A stretch of DNA of 64,000 nt from Kumtagia sp963820075. Lineage in GTDB: Bacteria > Pseudomonadota > Alphaproteobacteria > Rhizobiales > Rhizobiaceae. The notes below the pieces were generated by a model. The model made no database searches and was not told where the DNA came from. It saw only the letters and a program-made list of their open reading frames with translations. Position numbers and translations under genes: made by a program. The stretch is taken from assembly GCA_963820075.1 (NCBI GenBank), contig CAWFYS010000014.1, forward strand, positions 1 to 64,000. The letters run 5' to 3'. Position 1 is the first letter of the stretch, and each line of letters opens with the position of its first letter. This document shows positions 28,699 through 37,390 of the stretch, piece by piece.

Positions 28699-29778
28699 TC
28701 AGCTTGCGATCATCTCAGTCCATTTCTGATTGAGCCAGTCGGCCTTTGACGTGTAAAGGTCGTAACGTGGAATAATCGGCGGGATGTCGGACGACACCGC
28801 CGCGAATTCCTCGGCCGTCAGGTCGAGCGTCTCGCGCTTCAGCGTAGGCGCCGTGCCGACCTTGCGCGACAACAGGCCCTGGATCGAGGGCTGGCTCATG
28901 AAGTCGATGAAGACGAGCGCCTCTTCCGCCTTCTTCGAGGCGCGGGAGATGACCCAGTTGCCGGAGTCCTGGATACCGCCCTCCTTCGGGAAGGTCGAAC
29001 GCACCGGCTGCCCTTCGGCGGCGGCGAGTCCGGTCACGTCGTGATAGTACTGGCCCATCGGGATCTCGCCCGACTTCAGCGCCTGCTCGAATTGCGCCTC
29101 GTCGCGATACCAGAGCCGCACATTGGGCTTCACCTCGGCGAGCTTCTCGAATGTCTTGAGCAGGCCGTCCTCGGTATCCAGGAAATTGGTGCCGCCGAAG
29201 AAGGTGGCCGCGGTCACTTCCAGCAGGAAGGAGTTGGAAACCAGCGCCAGCAGGCCGAGACGGTCGGCGTTTGCCGGGTCCCAGAATGCCGCCCACGTGT
29301 CGGGCGCCGTCGGGAAGACATCGGTATTGGTGACCAGCGTGATGTACCACGCCACCGCGCCTATGCCGGCGACGCGTCCGTCCGGATATTTGTTGATGAA
29401 CTGCGGCAGGAGGTCGGCAAAGTTCTTGATCTTTGCCCCGTCGATCGGCTGCCAGAGTTCGGTGGACTGACCCTTCAGGGTCGAGGTCTGCGACATCATC
29501 GAGACGTCGGCGGGCGCCTGTCCGGCCTTTGCCGCCTGCTCGAGCTGCACCAGCCAGGCCTCGCCGGTCGGTTCGGCGACGGACTCGATCGCGATACCGG
29601 TCGTCTTGGTGAATTCCGGGAAAATGTGCTCGTCGAAGGACTTCTTGAAGTAGCCGCCATAGACGCCGACCTTCAGCGACTTGTCCTGGGCGCGCAGGAC
29701 CGACGGCATTGCCAGCGCGCCGGCGCCGGCGATGGCGCCGCCAAGGACGGCACGGCGGCTGATCGTAAGGATGGTCAT
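28699..29778 (-). CDS. Periplasmic substrate-binding protein, spermidine/putrescine type
   Basis: A 359-residue binding protein with a twin-arginine-like leader (TISRRAVLGGAIAGAGALAM) cut near SVLRAQ. SLKVGVYGGYFKKSF opens the mature domain. Segments such as VAWYITLVTNTDVF, TWAAFWDPANADRLGLL and IPMGQYYHD fit the extracellular solute-binding family 1/PotD group. The three following genes on the same strand supply the permeases and ATPase. Confidence 0.9.
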   Translation of the reverse strand: MTILTISRRAVLGGAIAGAGALAMPSVLRAQDKSLKVGVYGGYFKKSFDEHIFPEFTKTTGIAIESVAEPTGEAWLVQLEQAAKAGQAPADVSMMSQTSTLKGQSTELWQPIDGAKIKNFADLLPQFINKYPDGRVAGIGAVAWYITLVTNTDVFPTAPDTWAAFWDPANADRLGLLALVSNSFLLEVTAATFFGGTNFLDTEDGLLKTFEKLAEVKPNVRLWYRDEAQFEQALKSGEIPMGQYYHDVTGLAAAEGQPVRSTFPKEGGIQDSGNWVISRASKKAEEALVFIDFMSQPSIQGLLSRKVGTAPTLKRETLDLTAEEFAAVSSDIPPIIPRYDLYTSKADWLNQKWTEMIAS

Positions 29779-30132
29779 TGCAGTTCTCCTCTTTTGCCGG
29801 CCGTATGCGGCCGAGTTCCCTGAATTGTTCTTTACAAGCTCCGCCCCTTTGGTGCGCGGTCAGCTTCTGTCCGGCATCCTTGCATATTGCGCCGCCCTAT
29901 AGCAGAGCCCAAGGAAGATTAGCGCGGCATCTGTAAACCGCAAAACACTGAAATCTCGGAATGCTCGGGTGGCGACATCATGGTTCTCCCCGCGACCGTC
30001 GATCACCGCTCGATTATCCCAACGAACAGGCGGCAGAACGTGATCCGGCGCAATGCCTTGCTGTCGCTGTCCCGAACGCCACGCGCTTGTCCTCCCATGG
30101 CAGCGTGTGCCGATGTCCCGGTGACCACGCCC
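29779..30132. other. Divergent promoter region, no gene seen
   Basis: About 350 bp between the start of the binding-protein gene and a repeat that continues towards the LysR gene. No frame with recognisable similarity is present. It must hold the promoter of the ABC importer and, with 30239-30375, that of the LysR gene. LysR proteins often regulate a divergent target, so an operator may lie here, but I cannot point to one. Confidence 0.5.
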
Positions 30133-30238
30133 CTAAGCAGACTTGCGTGGCTTCGCCCACGTTTCGCCCGCTTAGCCTCTTGTTTTGTTGCAGGTTTCTG
30201 TCGGAAAACCGTGACACACTTTTCCGGAACCTGCTTAG
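30133..30238 (-). repeat. Interspersed palindromic repeat, full copy (D)
   Basis: Reverse-orientation copy of the roughly 105-bp unit, from CTAAGCAG to CTGCTTAG, located 138 bp before the LysR start codon. It is almost identical to copy C, with differences only in a few loop positions. Confidence 0.9.
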
Positions 30239-30375
30239 TCGAGGCGGCCGTTGCGGAAGTTCCCGAAGTCGTTGGTTTTTGTTGATTTCAGTAAGGATGC
30301 GTCAAATCAGTTGAAAGATCAATTGATATTGTTATGGGTAGGTTTGTGAGGTTTTCTCACAGACGAGGTGCACCC

Positions 30376-31341
30376 ATGGCTCGCCGGCTGCCTCCGCTCA
30401 ATCCGCTGCGCGCTTTCGAGGCGACGGCCCGGCATAGCTCGCTGACCAAGGCGGCTTCCGAATTGTCGGTGACCCACGGTGCGGTCAGCCACCAGCTCAG
30501 GGCGCTGGAGGCGACGCTGAAGGTTCGGCTGTTCGAGCGCTCCGGCCAGCGGCTCAAACTCACCGCGCACGGCGCCGAACTGCTTCCGGCGGTCGCCGGC
30601 GCCTTCGAGGGCATCGCCGCGGCGACGGCGCGTCTGACACGGCCGACCAGCGCCGGCGCGCTCTCGGTGAGCTGCGTGCCGGGGCTGCTGTCGCTGTGGG
30701 TTCTCCCGCGGCTCGGCGGCTTCGTCACGCAATACCCCAATATCAGGCTGAATCTGATCGCGTCGAACGATCCGGGAGACCTTCGCTCGCCCGCTGTCGA
30801 CATCTGCGTCCACTACGGCGCGCGCGACTGGAGCGACTGCTGGTTTCGCAAATGGTCGGACATCGAGCTTTTTCCGGTGGTCAGCCCGACACTGATCAAC
30901 AACCGGCCGATCCGAACGGTGAACGACCTCGCCAGCCATGTCATGCTGCATGGCGATGAAGGACGCGAGTGGAACACCTGGCTGGCGGCGGCCAACGCGC
31001 TCGACCTGGCGCGCGGCCCGCAACTGCAAATGAGCGACGCCTGGCTTTCCACCGAGGCCGCGCAGCACGGGCATGGCGTGGCGCTGGGCGATTCCGTCAC
31101 CGCGAGCAGCCTGCTGGCGCGCGGCCTGCTGGTGACGCCGTTCAACCTGTCCGTGCCGGCGGTCGACTCCTATTACGTCGCCTGCCGCGGCGGCGTGCGT
31201 TCGGCGCCGGTGGTTCAGGCCTTTGTCGACTGGCTGTTTGCCGAGCGGGACGCAGGTGCAGCCCGCGGCGAGGCCGCCGTGGCGGGCCAGATCAGCATCC
31301 GCAAGCGGCGCTCTTCGACACGAGCATCGCCGTCCGGCTGA
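30376..31341 (+). CDS. LysR-family transcriptional regulator (GcvA-like)
   Basis: A 321-residue regulator. The N-terminal winged helix starts PPLNPLRAFEATARHSSLTK and contains SVTHGAVSHQLRALE, the GcvA-type HTH. The effector domain includes GALSVSCVPGLLSLWVLPRL and ends in a basic tail (RKRRSSTR). GAGGTG lies before the ATG at 30376. It is divergent from the polyamine-type importer, a likely target. Confidence 0.92.
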   Translation: MARRLPPLNPLRAFEATARHSSLTKAASELSVTHGAVSHQLRALEATLKVRLFERSGQRLKLTAHGAELLPAVAGAFEGIAAATARLTRPTSAGALSVSCVPGLLSLWVLPRLGGFVTQYPNIRLNLIASNDPGDLRSPAVDICVHYGARDWSDCWFRKWSDIELFPVVSPTLINNRPIRTVNDLASHVMLHGDEGREWNTWLAAANALDLARGPQLQMSDAWLSTEAAQHGHGVALGDSVTASSLLARGLLVTPFNLSVPAVDSYYVACRGGVRSAPVVQAFVDWLFAERDAGAARGEAAVAGQISIRKRRSSTRASPSG

Positions 31342-31503
31342 AAAGGCCCGCCGCCGGGGAGCGCGCCCTTTTGTCCTCCATAGGGCGATGCCAAATCGAT
31401 CCGCTAAAGGCCGTCGGCTGCTTTCGGGCCTGACAGGCGTGCGGCGCTGTCTTTTCGCGGTGCAACCGTTTGACAGGTGCGCATATGCCTGCTTTCGATG
31501 CAC

Positions 31504-31599
31504 CAAGCAGGGTTTCGAAAAAAGTATCCCGAGGTTTTCCGACGGAAACCTGCGGCAAAACAAAAAGCTAAGCAGGCGAAGCCACGCAGACCTGCTCAG
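31504..31599 (+). repeat. Interspersed palindromic repeat, degenerate copy (E)
   Basis: Recognisable by AAGCAGGGTTTCG, GGTTTTCCGACGGAAACCTG and GCTAAGCAGGCGAAGCCACG, but with several substitutions and a shortened second hairpin. It lies in the 308-bp space between the LysR gene and pncB, 50 bp before the pncB start. Confidence 0.8.
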
Positions 31600-31649
31600 A
31601 CGCCCGGGCCCAGAGGGCTCGGGAGGAAAGCGGCGGATTCGAGGGGCCG

Positions 31650-32954
31650 ATGACCAAGACCGACATCGCGCGACGCGTCTACAATCACACATGGAAGCTC
31701 GACCCGATCGTGCGCAGCCTGCTCGACACGGATTTCTACAAGCTTCTGATGCTTCAGATGATCTGGGGCATGTATCCGAAGGTCGACGCCACCTTCTCGC
31801 TCATCAATCGCGCGACCTCGGTCAGGCTGGCCGACGAGATCGACGAACACGAACTGCGCGCCCAGCTCGACCACGTTCGCACGCTGCGTTTCACCAAGAA
31901 GGAGATGATCTGGCTGGGCGGCAACACCTTCTATGGCCGCAAGCAGATATTCTCGCCCGAGTTTCTCGCCTGGCTGCAGGACTTCCAGCTCCCGGAATAC
32001 GAGCTGAGGAAGCGCGGCGGCCAGTACGAGCTCGAATTCCCTGGACCCTGGATGTACACGACGCTGTGGGAGATTCCGGCGCTGGCGATCATCAACGAGC
32101 TGCGCTCGCGCGCGGCCATGAAGACGTTCGCGCCGTTCGCGCTGGACGTGCTCTATGCCCGCGCCAAGGCCAAGATGTGGGCCAAGACCGAGCGGCTGAA
32201 GCAATTGCCGGGTATCCGCATATCGGATTTCGGAACGCGGCGGCGGCACTCCTTCCTCTGGCAGCGCTGGTGCGTGGAGGCATTGAAGGAAGGCATCGGC
32301 GATGCCTTTACCGGGACCAGCAATGTCAAGCTCGCCATGGATAACGACCTTGAGGCGCTGGGCACGAATGCGCATGAACTGCCCATGGTGCTGGCCGCGC
32401 TTGCCGACAGCGAGGAGGAACTGCGGTGGGCACCCTATCAGGTGCTGAAGGACTGGCAGCGCTACTATGGCGGCAATCTGCTGATCGTCCTGCCGGACGC
32501 CTTTGGCACGGCCGCGTTCCTGCGCGACGCGCCGGACTGGGTCGCCGACTGGACCGGTTTCAGGCCCGACAGCGCGCCGCCGGTCGAGGGCGGTGAACGG
32601 ATACTCTCCTGGTGGCGCGACAAGGGAAAGGACCCGCGCCAGAAGCTGCTGATTTTTTCCGACGGGCTGGAGGTCGACACGATTGTCGATACCTACCTCC
32701 ATTTCGAGAACAGGGTGCGCATGTCCTTCGGCTGGGGCACCAACCTTACCAACGACTTCGAAGGCTGCGCGCCGACCGAGACCGATGGGCTGAACGCCAT
32801 CTCGCTGGTCTGCAAGGTCACCGGCGCCAACGGCCGGCCGGCGGTGAAGCTTGCCGACAACCCGGCCAAGGCCACCGGCGACGCGCGCGAGATCGCCCGC
32901 TATCTGCGCGTGTTCGGCGACAAGGAGCGGGTCGAGCATCTGGTGAAGGTGTAG
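31650..32954 (+). CDS. pncB: Nicotinate phosphoribosyltransferase
   Basis: A 434-residue enzyme converting nicotinate and PRPP to nicotinate mononucleotide in NAD salvage. DTDFYKLLMLQMIWGMYP opens the catalytic domain. FGTRRRHSFLWQ carries the phosphoribosyl-binding and regulatory His (autophosphorylated in the family). TSNVKLAMDNDLEALGTNAH and GWGTNLTNDF are further conserved parts. The length matches PncB. It appears monocistronic or leads into the membrane protein 32 bp later. Confidence 0.96.
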   Translation: MTKTDIARRVYNHTWKLDPIVRSLLDTDFYKLLMLQMIWGMYPKVDATFSLINRATSVRLADEIDEHELRAQLDHVRTLRFTKKEMIWLGGNTFYGRKQIFSPEFLAWLQDFQLPEYELRKRGGQYELEFPGPWMYTTLWEIPALAIINELRSRAAMKTFAPFALDVLYARAKAKMWAKTERLKQLPGIRISDFGTRRRHSFLWQRWCVEALKEGIGDAFTGTSNVKLAMDNDLEALGTNAHELPMVLAALADSEEELRWAPYQVLKDWQRYYGGNLLIVLPDAFGTAAFLRDAPDWVADWTGFRPDSAPPVEGGERILSWWRDKGKDPRQKLLIFSDGLEVDTIVDTYLHFENRVRMSFGWGTNLTNDFEGCAPTETDGLNAISLVCKVTGANGRPAVKLADNPAKATGDAREIARYLRVFGDKERVEHLVKV

Positions 32955-32986
32955 GCCGGGCAGGGCGGCGGCGGCGGGCGGTCGCG

Positions 32987-34435
32987 ATGACCACGCTTCG
33001 CATCCGGGCCGGTCACGAAAGCCGGATCGGCCGGGCTCGCTCCGCGTGGCTTGCCGCCGCTTTCGCCATCGCGTCCGCCCCTTATTCATTCCCCGCATTC
33101 GCCCATGCCTCCGAGCGAGGCTATGTGCTGCTGCTTCCCACGGGCTACTATCTCGCCGGAGGCGCCAGCGCCGTGGCGGCGAGCTTCCTGGCGCTGTTCT
33201 TGCTGCCCCGACAGCCGCTTGCGAGGCTTGCGGAATGGCGGCTGCCGCTGGTTTCGATTTTCCCCGGCTTGCGGTTCTGGACCAGCCTCGCGGCGTTCCT
33301 TCTCATGCTCTGGCTGCTCGCCGCCGGCGTCGCCGGCAGCCGCGACCCGCTGTCCAATCCGCTGCCGCTCACCGTCTGGACGCTGCTGTGGATCGGTCTG
33401 ACGCTGCTGCAAGGCCTGTTCGGCAATCTCTGGCACTGGATAAACCCATGGTATGCGGCGGTTCGCTTGGTTGGCAGGCTCGTGCCGAGGCCGCGCGCCT
33501 ATCCTGAAAGGCTGGGTTACTGGCCGGCGCTCATTCTGTTCGCCGCCTTCGCCCGGTTCGAGCTGATCGACCTTGCCCCCGACGATCCGCAGCGCCTCGC
33601 CCGCGCGGTCGCCGCCTATTGGCTGTTCACCTTCGCCGCGATGCTTGTCTTCGGCCACGATGCATGGAGCCGAAGGGGCGAATTCCTGTCCGTCTTCTTC
33701 CACATGATCTCGCGCTTCGGCATTTTCGAGGCGCGGACGGTTCCGTCTGGCGAACGCTTGACCCTGTGCCTGCCCGCGGCAAAACTTTGGACGCAGGCGT
33801 CTTTGCCGCTGTCGGGAACGCTCTTCCTGCTGCTCGCGCTCGCCTCGGTCTCGTTCGACGGGCTGTCGAAGACCTTCTGGTGGCTGGGTCTCAACGGCAT
33901 CAATCCGCTGGAGTTTCCCGGACGCTCGGCGCTGGAGGGCATCAACAGCGCCGGCCTGGCGTTGCTGTTCGCGGCGCTGTCGGCGGCCTTCCTGCTTTGC
34001 GTGTTCGCCGGCGAGCGCTGGTCAGGGAGGAAGAACGCGGTCGATGCGGCGGGCCTGCTCGTCTGGTCGATCGTGCCGATCGCGCTCGCCTATCATCTGT
34101 CGCACTATCTGACCGCACTTCTGGTCAACGGCCAGTATGCACTGGTGGCGCTGTCCGATCCGTTCGGGCTTGGCTGGAACCTGTTCGGCACGGCGTATCT
34201 GCCGGTTTCTGCCGGCGTGGCGATGGGCTTCGAGCGGGCCGAGGTGATCTGGAACCTTCAGGCTTTCGCCATCATTGGCGGTCACGTGCTGGCGGTGGTG
34301 GTCGCGCATGGCTTGTCCTGGCGGCTTTCCGACGGTTCCCGACACCCCATCCTGTCCCAAATCCCGCTGACGCTTCTGATGATCGGCTACACCCTGTTCG
34401 GCCTTTGGCTGCTGTCGACGCCGACCGCGGGATGA
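32987..34435 (+). CDS. Polytopic membrane protein of unknown function
   Basis: A 482-residue protein with an N-terminal signal-like helix (WLAAAFAIASAPYSFPAFAH) followed by HASERGYVLLLPTGYYLAGG and roughly ten more hydrophobic segments. Notable parts are GNLWHWINPWYAAVRL, DAWSRRGEFLSVFFHMISRF and LAYHLSHYLTALLVNGQYAL, which place His residues within or beside membrane segments. I do not recognise a named family. It lies 32 bp after pncB and 113 bp before the branched-chain-type importer, whose products it might assist; this is only position. Confidence 0.75.
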   Translation: MTTLRIRAGHESRIGRARSAWLAAAFAIASAPYSFPAFAHASERGYVLLLPTGYYLAGGASAVAASFLALFLLPRQPLARLAEWRLPLVSIFPGLRFWTSLAAFLLMLWLLAAGVAGSRDPLSNPLPLTVWTLLWIGLTLLQGLFGNLWHWINPWYAAVRLVGRLVPRPRAYPERLGYWPALILFAAFARFELIDLAPDDPQRLARAVAAYWLFTFAAMLVFGHDAWSRRGEFLSVFFHMISRFGIFEARTVPSGERLTLCLPAAKLWTQASLPLSGTLFLLLALASVSFDGLSKTFWWLGLNGINPLEFPGRSALEGINSAGLALLFAALSAAFLLCVFAGERWSGRKNAVDAAGLLVWSIVPIALAYHLSHYLTALLVNGQYALVALSDPFGLGWNLFGTAYLPVSAGVAMGFERAEVIWNLQAFAIIGGHVLAVVVAHGLSWRLSDGSRHPILSQIPLTLLMIGYTLFGLWLLSTPTAG

Positions 34436-34548
34436 ACGGCGGCGGCCTGCCCTTGCGGCACTGCGGGATTGATGATTACTCTTCGTGCGGGCGGGTTCTG
34501 GCGTCGTAACGGTCGCCGCATTCAGATCAATGATCAGGGGAAACCAGC

Positions 34549-35850
34549 ATGACTGACGAACAGGCTTCCGGCCGCAGCGGCACGCGTCTGAGCCGCCGTG
34601 GCGCGCTGCAGGGTATCGCCGCCTCCGCCGGCATCGCCGCCGCGCCCGGCTTCGTGCGCTATGCGCAGGCGCAGAGTTCGGCGCCGATCAAGATCGGCTT
34701 CCAGGCGCATCGCACCGGCATCGGTGCCGCATACGGACGCTGGTATGAAAAGACGACCGCCGCGGCGGTGAAGGCGATCAACGATGCCGGCGGCATCAAC
34801 GGCCGGCCGGTCGAGGTGATCATCGAGGATGACGGAACCGATCCGGGCCGCGGCGCCGAGGTGATCGGCAAGTTCGCCTCCCAGCACAAGGTTGACGTCG
34901 CCTACGGTACGCTGTTCAGCCATGTCGTCATCGGCTCGGCGCCGGCGGCGGGCGAGGCCAGGCTGCCCTATTTCGTGGTCAGCGAGGGCCATCACGTCGC
35001 CTCGACCAAGCTGAACCGCTGGGTCTTCCAGCCGGGCATCACCGATGTGAAGAGCCAGATCCAGGCGATGGCGCCGTGGATCGCCGCCAATGTCGGCAAG
35101 AAGGTCACGCAGATATACCCGGACTTCGCCTTCGGATACGACCATCGCGACTATCTGGTGCCGGCGCTGAAGGCGCAGGGCGGCGAGGTGATCGCGCAGA
35201 TCGCCATTCCGCCGACGGAAAGCTCCTTCACCAAGTATTTTCCGCAGATTCCGGCCGACACCGAGGTGCTCTATCACGTCATGGTCGGGCCCGCCGTTCT
35301 CACCTTCGTGAAGGAACTCGGCGAATTCTACGGTTCGAACCGGCCGCAGCTTTTCGGCTTCATCGACAGTCTGGAGGCCGTCGACATCAACAGCCCCGGC
35401 CTGGAGTTCCTGGACGGCAGCCATTTCTGGGAAGGCTCGCCGCGTTATGCGCAGGCGAACGATTCCGAAGCGCAGAAGGCCTATCGCGCCGCCGTCGGCA
35501 TCGACGACAATGGCGCGGCGCTCGGCGACGCGACGGACGTCTCGACGGCGGCCCATATGTTCGGCTGCTGGGAAACGCTCTACGTCATCAAGAAGGCGAT
35601 GGAGGACGCGGACTACAAGGGGCCGGACGATCGGGCAAAGCTGGTCGAGGCGACCGAGGCGCTGACCGAATTCAAGGAGGGGCCGGAGCACCCGCAGGGC
35701 GACAAGATCTTCAACGGCAAGATCCACCAGGTTTTCGGCCACCAGAACATTTCGAAGGTGGAGGGCGGCAAGCTGAAGGTCGTGCATCGCACGTCGATCG
35801 AGGACGGCCTCTACGAGCCGGAGGGCGACTATACGACGATGCCATTGTGA
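34549..35850 (+). CDS. ABC substrate-binding protein, branched-chain amino acid type (LivK-like)
   Basis: A 433-residue periplasmic binding protein with a Tat-like leader (RLSRRGALQGIAASAGIAAA) and cleavage near AQAQS. The mature part begins APIKIGFQAHRTGIGAAYGR and contains NDAGGINGRPVEVIIEDDGTD, typical of peripla_BP_6 proteins for amino acids, amides or urea. CAGGGGAAACC precedes the ATG. The permeases and ATPases follow, separated by a toxin-antitoxin module. The ligand cannot be read from sequence. Confidence 0.9.
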   Translation: MTDEQASGRSGTRLSRRGALQGIAASAGIAAAPGFVRYAQAQSSAPIKIGFQAHRTGIGAAYGRWYEKTTAAAVKAINDAGGINGRPVEVIIEDDGTDPGRGAEVIGKFASQHKVDVAYGTLFSHVVIGSAPAAGEARLPYFVVSEGHHVASTKLNRWVFQPGITDVKSQIQAMAPWIAANVGKKVTQIYPDFAFGYDHRDYLVPALKAQGGEVIAQIAIPPTESSFTKYFPQIPADTEVLYHVMVGPAVLTFVKELGEFYGSNRPQLFGFIDSLEAVDINSPGLEFLDGSHFWEGSPRYAQANDSEAQKAYRAAVGIDDNGAALGDATDVSTAAHMFGCWETLYVIKKAMEDADYKGPDDRAKLVEATEALTEFKEGPEHPQGDKIFNGKIHQVFGHQNISKVEGGKLKVVHRTSIEDGLYEPEGDYTTMPL

Positions 35851-35876
35851 GACGGCCCAAGCGGAGATGATCGATA

Positions 35877-35908
35877 GGTAATGACGTGATATATACGTCG
35901 TCATTACC
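35877..35908. promoter_or_regulatory. Palindromic operator of the toxin-antitoxin pair
   Basis: GGTAATGACG at 35877-35886 is the exact inverse of CGTCATTACC at 35899-35908. An inner GACGT/ACGTC pair surrounds an AT-rich core (GATATAT). It lies 17 bp before the antitoxin start and probably overlaps the promoter. Autorepression by the antitoxin is the usual arrangement; binding is inference. Confidence 0.7.
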
Positions 35909-35924
35909 CAGCGCGAGGTTGGTC

Positions 35925-36212
35925 ATGATGGGCAAGGCAGCCGTCTTTACGATGAAGCTTGAACCGGAGCTGCGCGATGAATTCATGGCCGCGGCCAAAC
36001 GCGACGACCGCCCGGCCTCGCAGATCGTACGCGAGTTTATGCGCGGCTATGTCCAGCAGGATCGGGAGTATGTCGAATTCTTGCGCCGGAAGGTTGAGAA
36101 AGCCCGCAAATCGATTGAAGCCGGTGTTGGCCGTTCCGATGAGGAGGTAAGCAACGATTTCGCGAGACGCCGCGCGGAATGGCAACGCAAGGCTCATGAG
36201 CGCGACGTTTGA
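35925..36212 (+). CDS. Antitoxin, ribbon-helix-helix type
   Basis: A 95-residue protein. GKAAVFTMKLEPELRDEFMA and RDDRPASQIVREFMRGYV form the ribbon-helix-helix DNA-binding part. The C-terminal half is a charged helix (VEKARKSIEAGVGRSDEEVS) likely to wrap the toxin. The start at 35925 follows GCGAGG; a longer frame from 35886 would read through the operator. The stop TGA overlaps the TTG start of the toxin. Confidence 0.85.
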   Translation: MMGKAAVFTMKLEPELRDEFMAAAKRDDRPASQIVREFMRGYVQQDREYVEFLRRKVEKARKSIEAGVGRSDEEVSNDFARRRAEWQRKAHERDV

Positions 36213-36505
36213 AGGTAATCTGGACGCCGGAAGCGGAGGCGGATCGCCTCGAACTCACCGAATATATCGCGTTGGACAATCCCTGGGCCGCCGTGAGAAT
36301 CGATGAGTTGTTGGATGAGGCCGCAAAACGCCTCGTGGAATTTCCCCGGCTGGGTCGTGTTGGAGTCATTCCTGGGACACGGGAACTTATCCCTCATAGG
36401 AGCTGTCGGATGGTCTATGACGTTCGCGACGACGGAATCTGGATCGTCGCCGTCGTGCATACCTCGCGCCGTTGGCCGCCCGGCGATCAAGAAGACAGTA
36501 TCTAG
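36209..36505 (+). CDS. RelE/ParE-superfamily toxin
   Basis: A 98-residue toxin. MKVIWTPEAEADRLELTEYI, a Pro-Arg-Leu-Gly segment (FPRLGRVGVIPGTREL) and CRMVYDVRDDGIWIVAVVHTSR fit the family. The start is TTG at 36209, overlapping the antitoxin stop (TTGA). Its TAG stop is directly followed by the livH GTG start, so the module sits inside the transporter operon. The molecular target (gyrase or mRNA) cannot be assigned. Confidence 0.87.
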   Translation: MKVIWTPEAEADRLELTEYIALDNPWAAVRIDELLDEAAKRLVEFPRLGRVGVIPGTRELIPHRSCRMVYDVRDDGIWIVAVVHTSRRWPPGDQEDSI

Positions 36506-37390
36506 GTGGCGTTCGGTCCGCATCTTCTGCTTGCCACGCTCGAGGGCCTTGTAACCTCGGCAGTGCTGGCGCTGACGGCGCTCGGCCTGTCGCTGGTCTT
36601 CGGTGTGATGCGGGTGGTCAATGTCGCGCATGGCGAGTTCTACATGCTCGGCGCCGTGCTGGCTTGGTGGGTCGCCTCTCTCGTCACCGGCCACCCGGCG
36701 CTGGGCTTCCTCGCGGCATTGGTCGTCAGTCCGCTGATCGTCGGCGCCATCGCGCTGGTCGGCGAGCAACTGGTGCTGAAACGGCTCGCCTATAATCCGG
36801 AATCGACCATCGTCGCGACCATCGGCATGCTCTACATTTTCCAGCAGCTCGCGCTCACTTTCTACGGGCCGGAAGCGCGGCCCGTGGCGCCGCCCTTCAA
36901 CCTGCGCATCGTCCTGCCCTGGTTTGGCTATTCGGGCTACAAGCTGTCGATCGTCGCGGCGTCGGCTTTCCTTCTGGTGGTGACATGGCTCGTGCTGACA
37001 AGGACGCGCATCGGCCTGGTGATGCGCGCCACCCAGTATGACCGCGAAACCGCGCAAGCCTTCGGCATTCCGGTGGAGAAGGTCTATGCCGCCGTGTTCG
37101 CGATGGGCGCCATGCTGGCGGCGATCGCCGCCGTGCTGATCGTGCCTATCAGCCAGGCGCATTACCTGATGGGCCGCGACCCGCTGCTGCTTTCATTCAT
37201 CGTGGTGATCATCGGCGGGCTGGGCTCGCTGCGCGGCACGCTGGTGGCGGCTGTCCTGATCGGGCTGGCGGACGGCATCATCTCGGTGTTCTTCTCGCCG
37301 ACGCTCGCCAAAATCATCGCCACGCTAGTGGTCGCCATGGTGCTGGTGTTCCGGCCGCAAGGTCTGTTCGGCACGGCGGCGGCCAGATGA
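36506..37390 (+). CDS. Branched-chain amino acid-type ABC permease (LivH-like)
   Basis: A 294-residue inner-membrane permease. VFGVMRVVNVAHGEFYMLGA near residue 35 and IGLVMRATQYDRETAQAFGI (EAA-type loop) are typical of LivH. GGLGSLRGTLVAAVLIGLAD lies near the C-terminus. The GTG start abuts the toxin stop codon and no clear ribosome-binding site is visible, so translation may depend on coupling with the toxin gene. It overlaps livM by four bases. Confidence 0.9.
   Translation: MAFGPHLLLATLEGLVTSAVLALTALGLSLVFGVMRVVNVAHGEFYMLGAVLAWWVASLVTGHPALGFLAALVVSPLIVGAIALVGEQLVLKRLAYNPESTIVATIGMLYIFQQLALTFYGPEARPVAPPFNLRIVLPWFGYSGYKLSIVAASAFLLVVTWLVLTRTRIGLVMRATQYDRETAQAFGIPVEKVYAAVFAMGAMLAAIAAVLIVPISQAHYLMGRDPLLLSFIVVIIGGLGSLRGTLVAAVLIGLADGIISVFFSPTLAKIIATLVVAMVLVFRPQGLFGTAAAR

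Noticed and set aside
31596..33098. 500-codon frame on the minus strand over pncB
   Set aside because: PncB on the plus strand has full conserved motifs; the antisense translation is biased and unlike any family.
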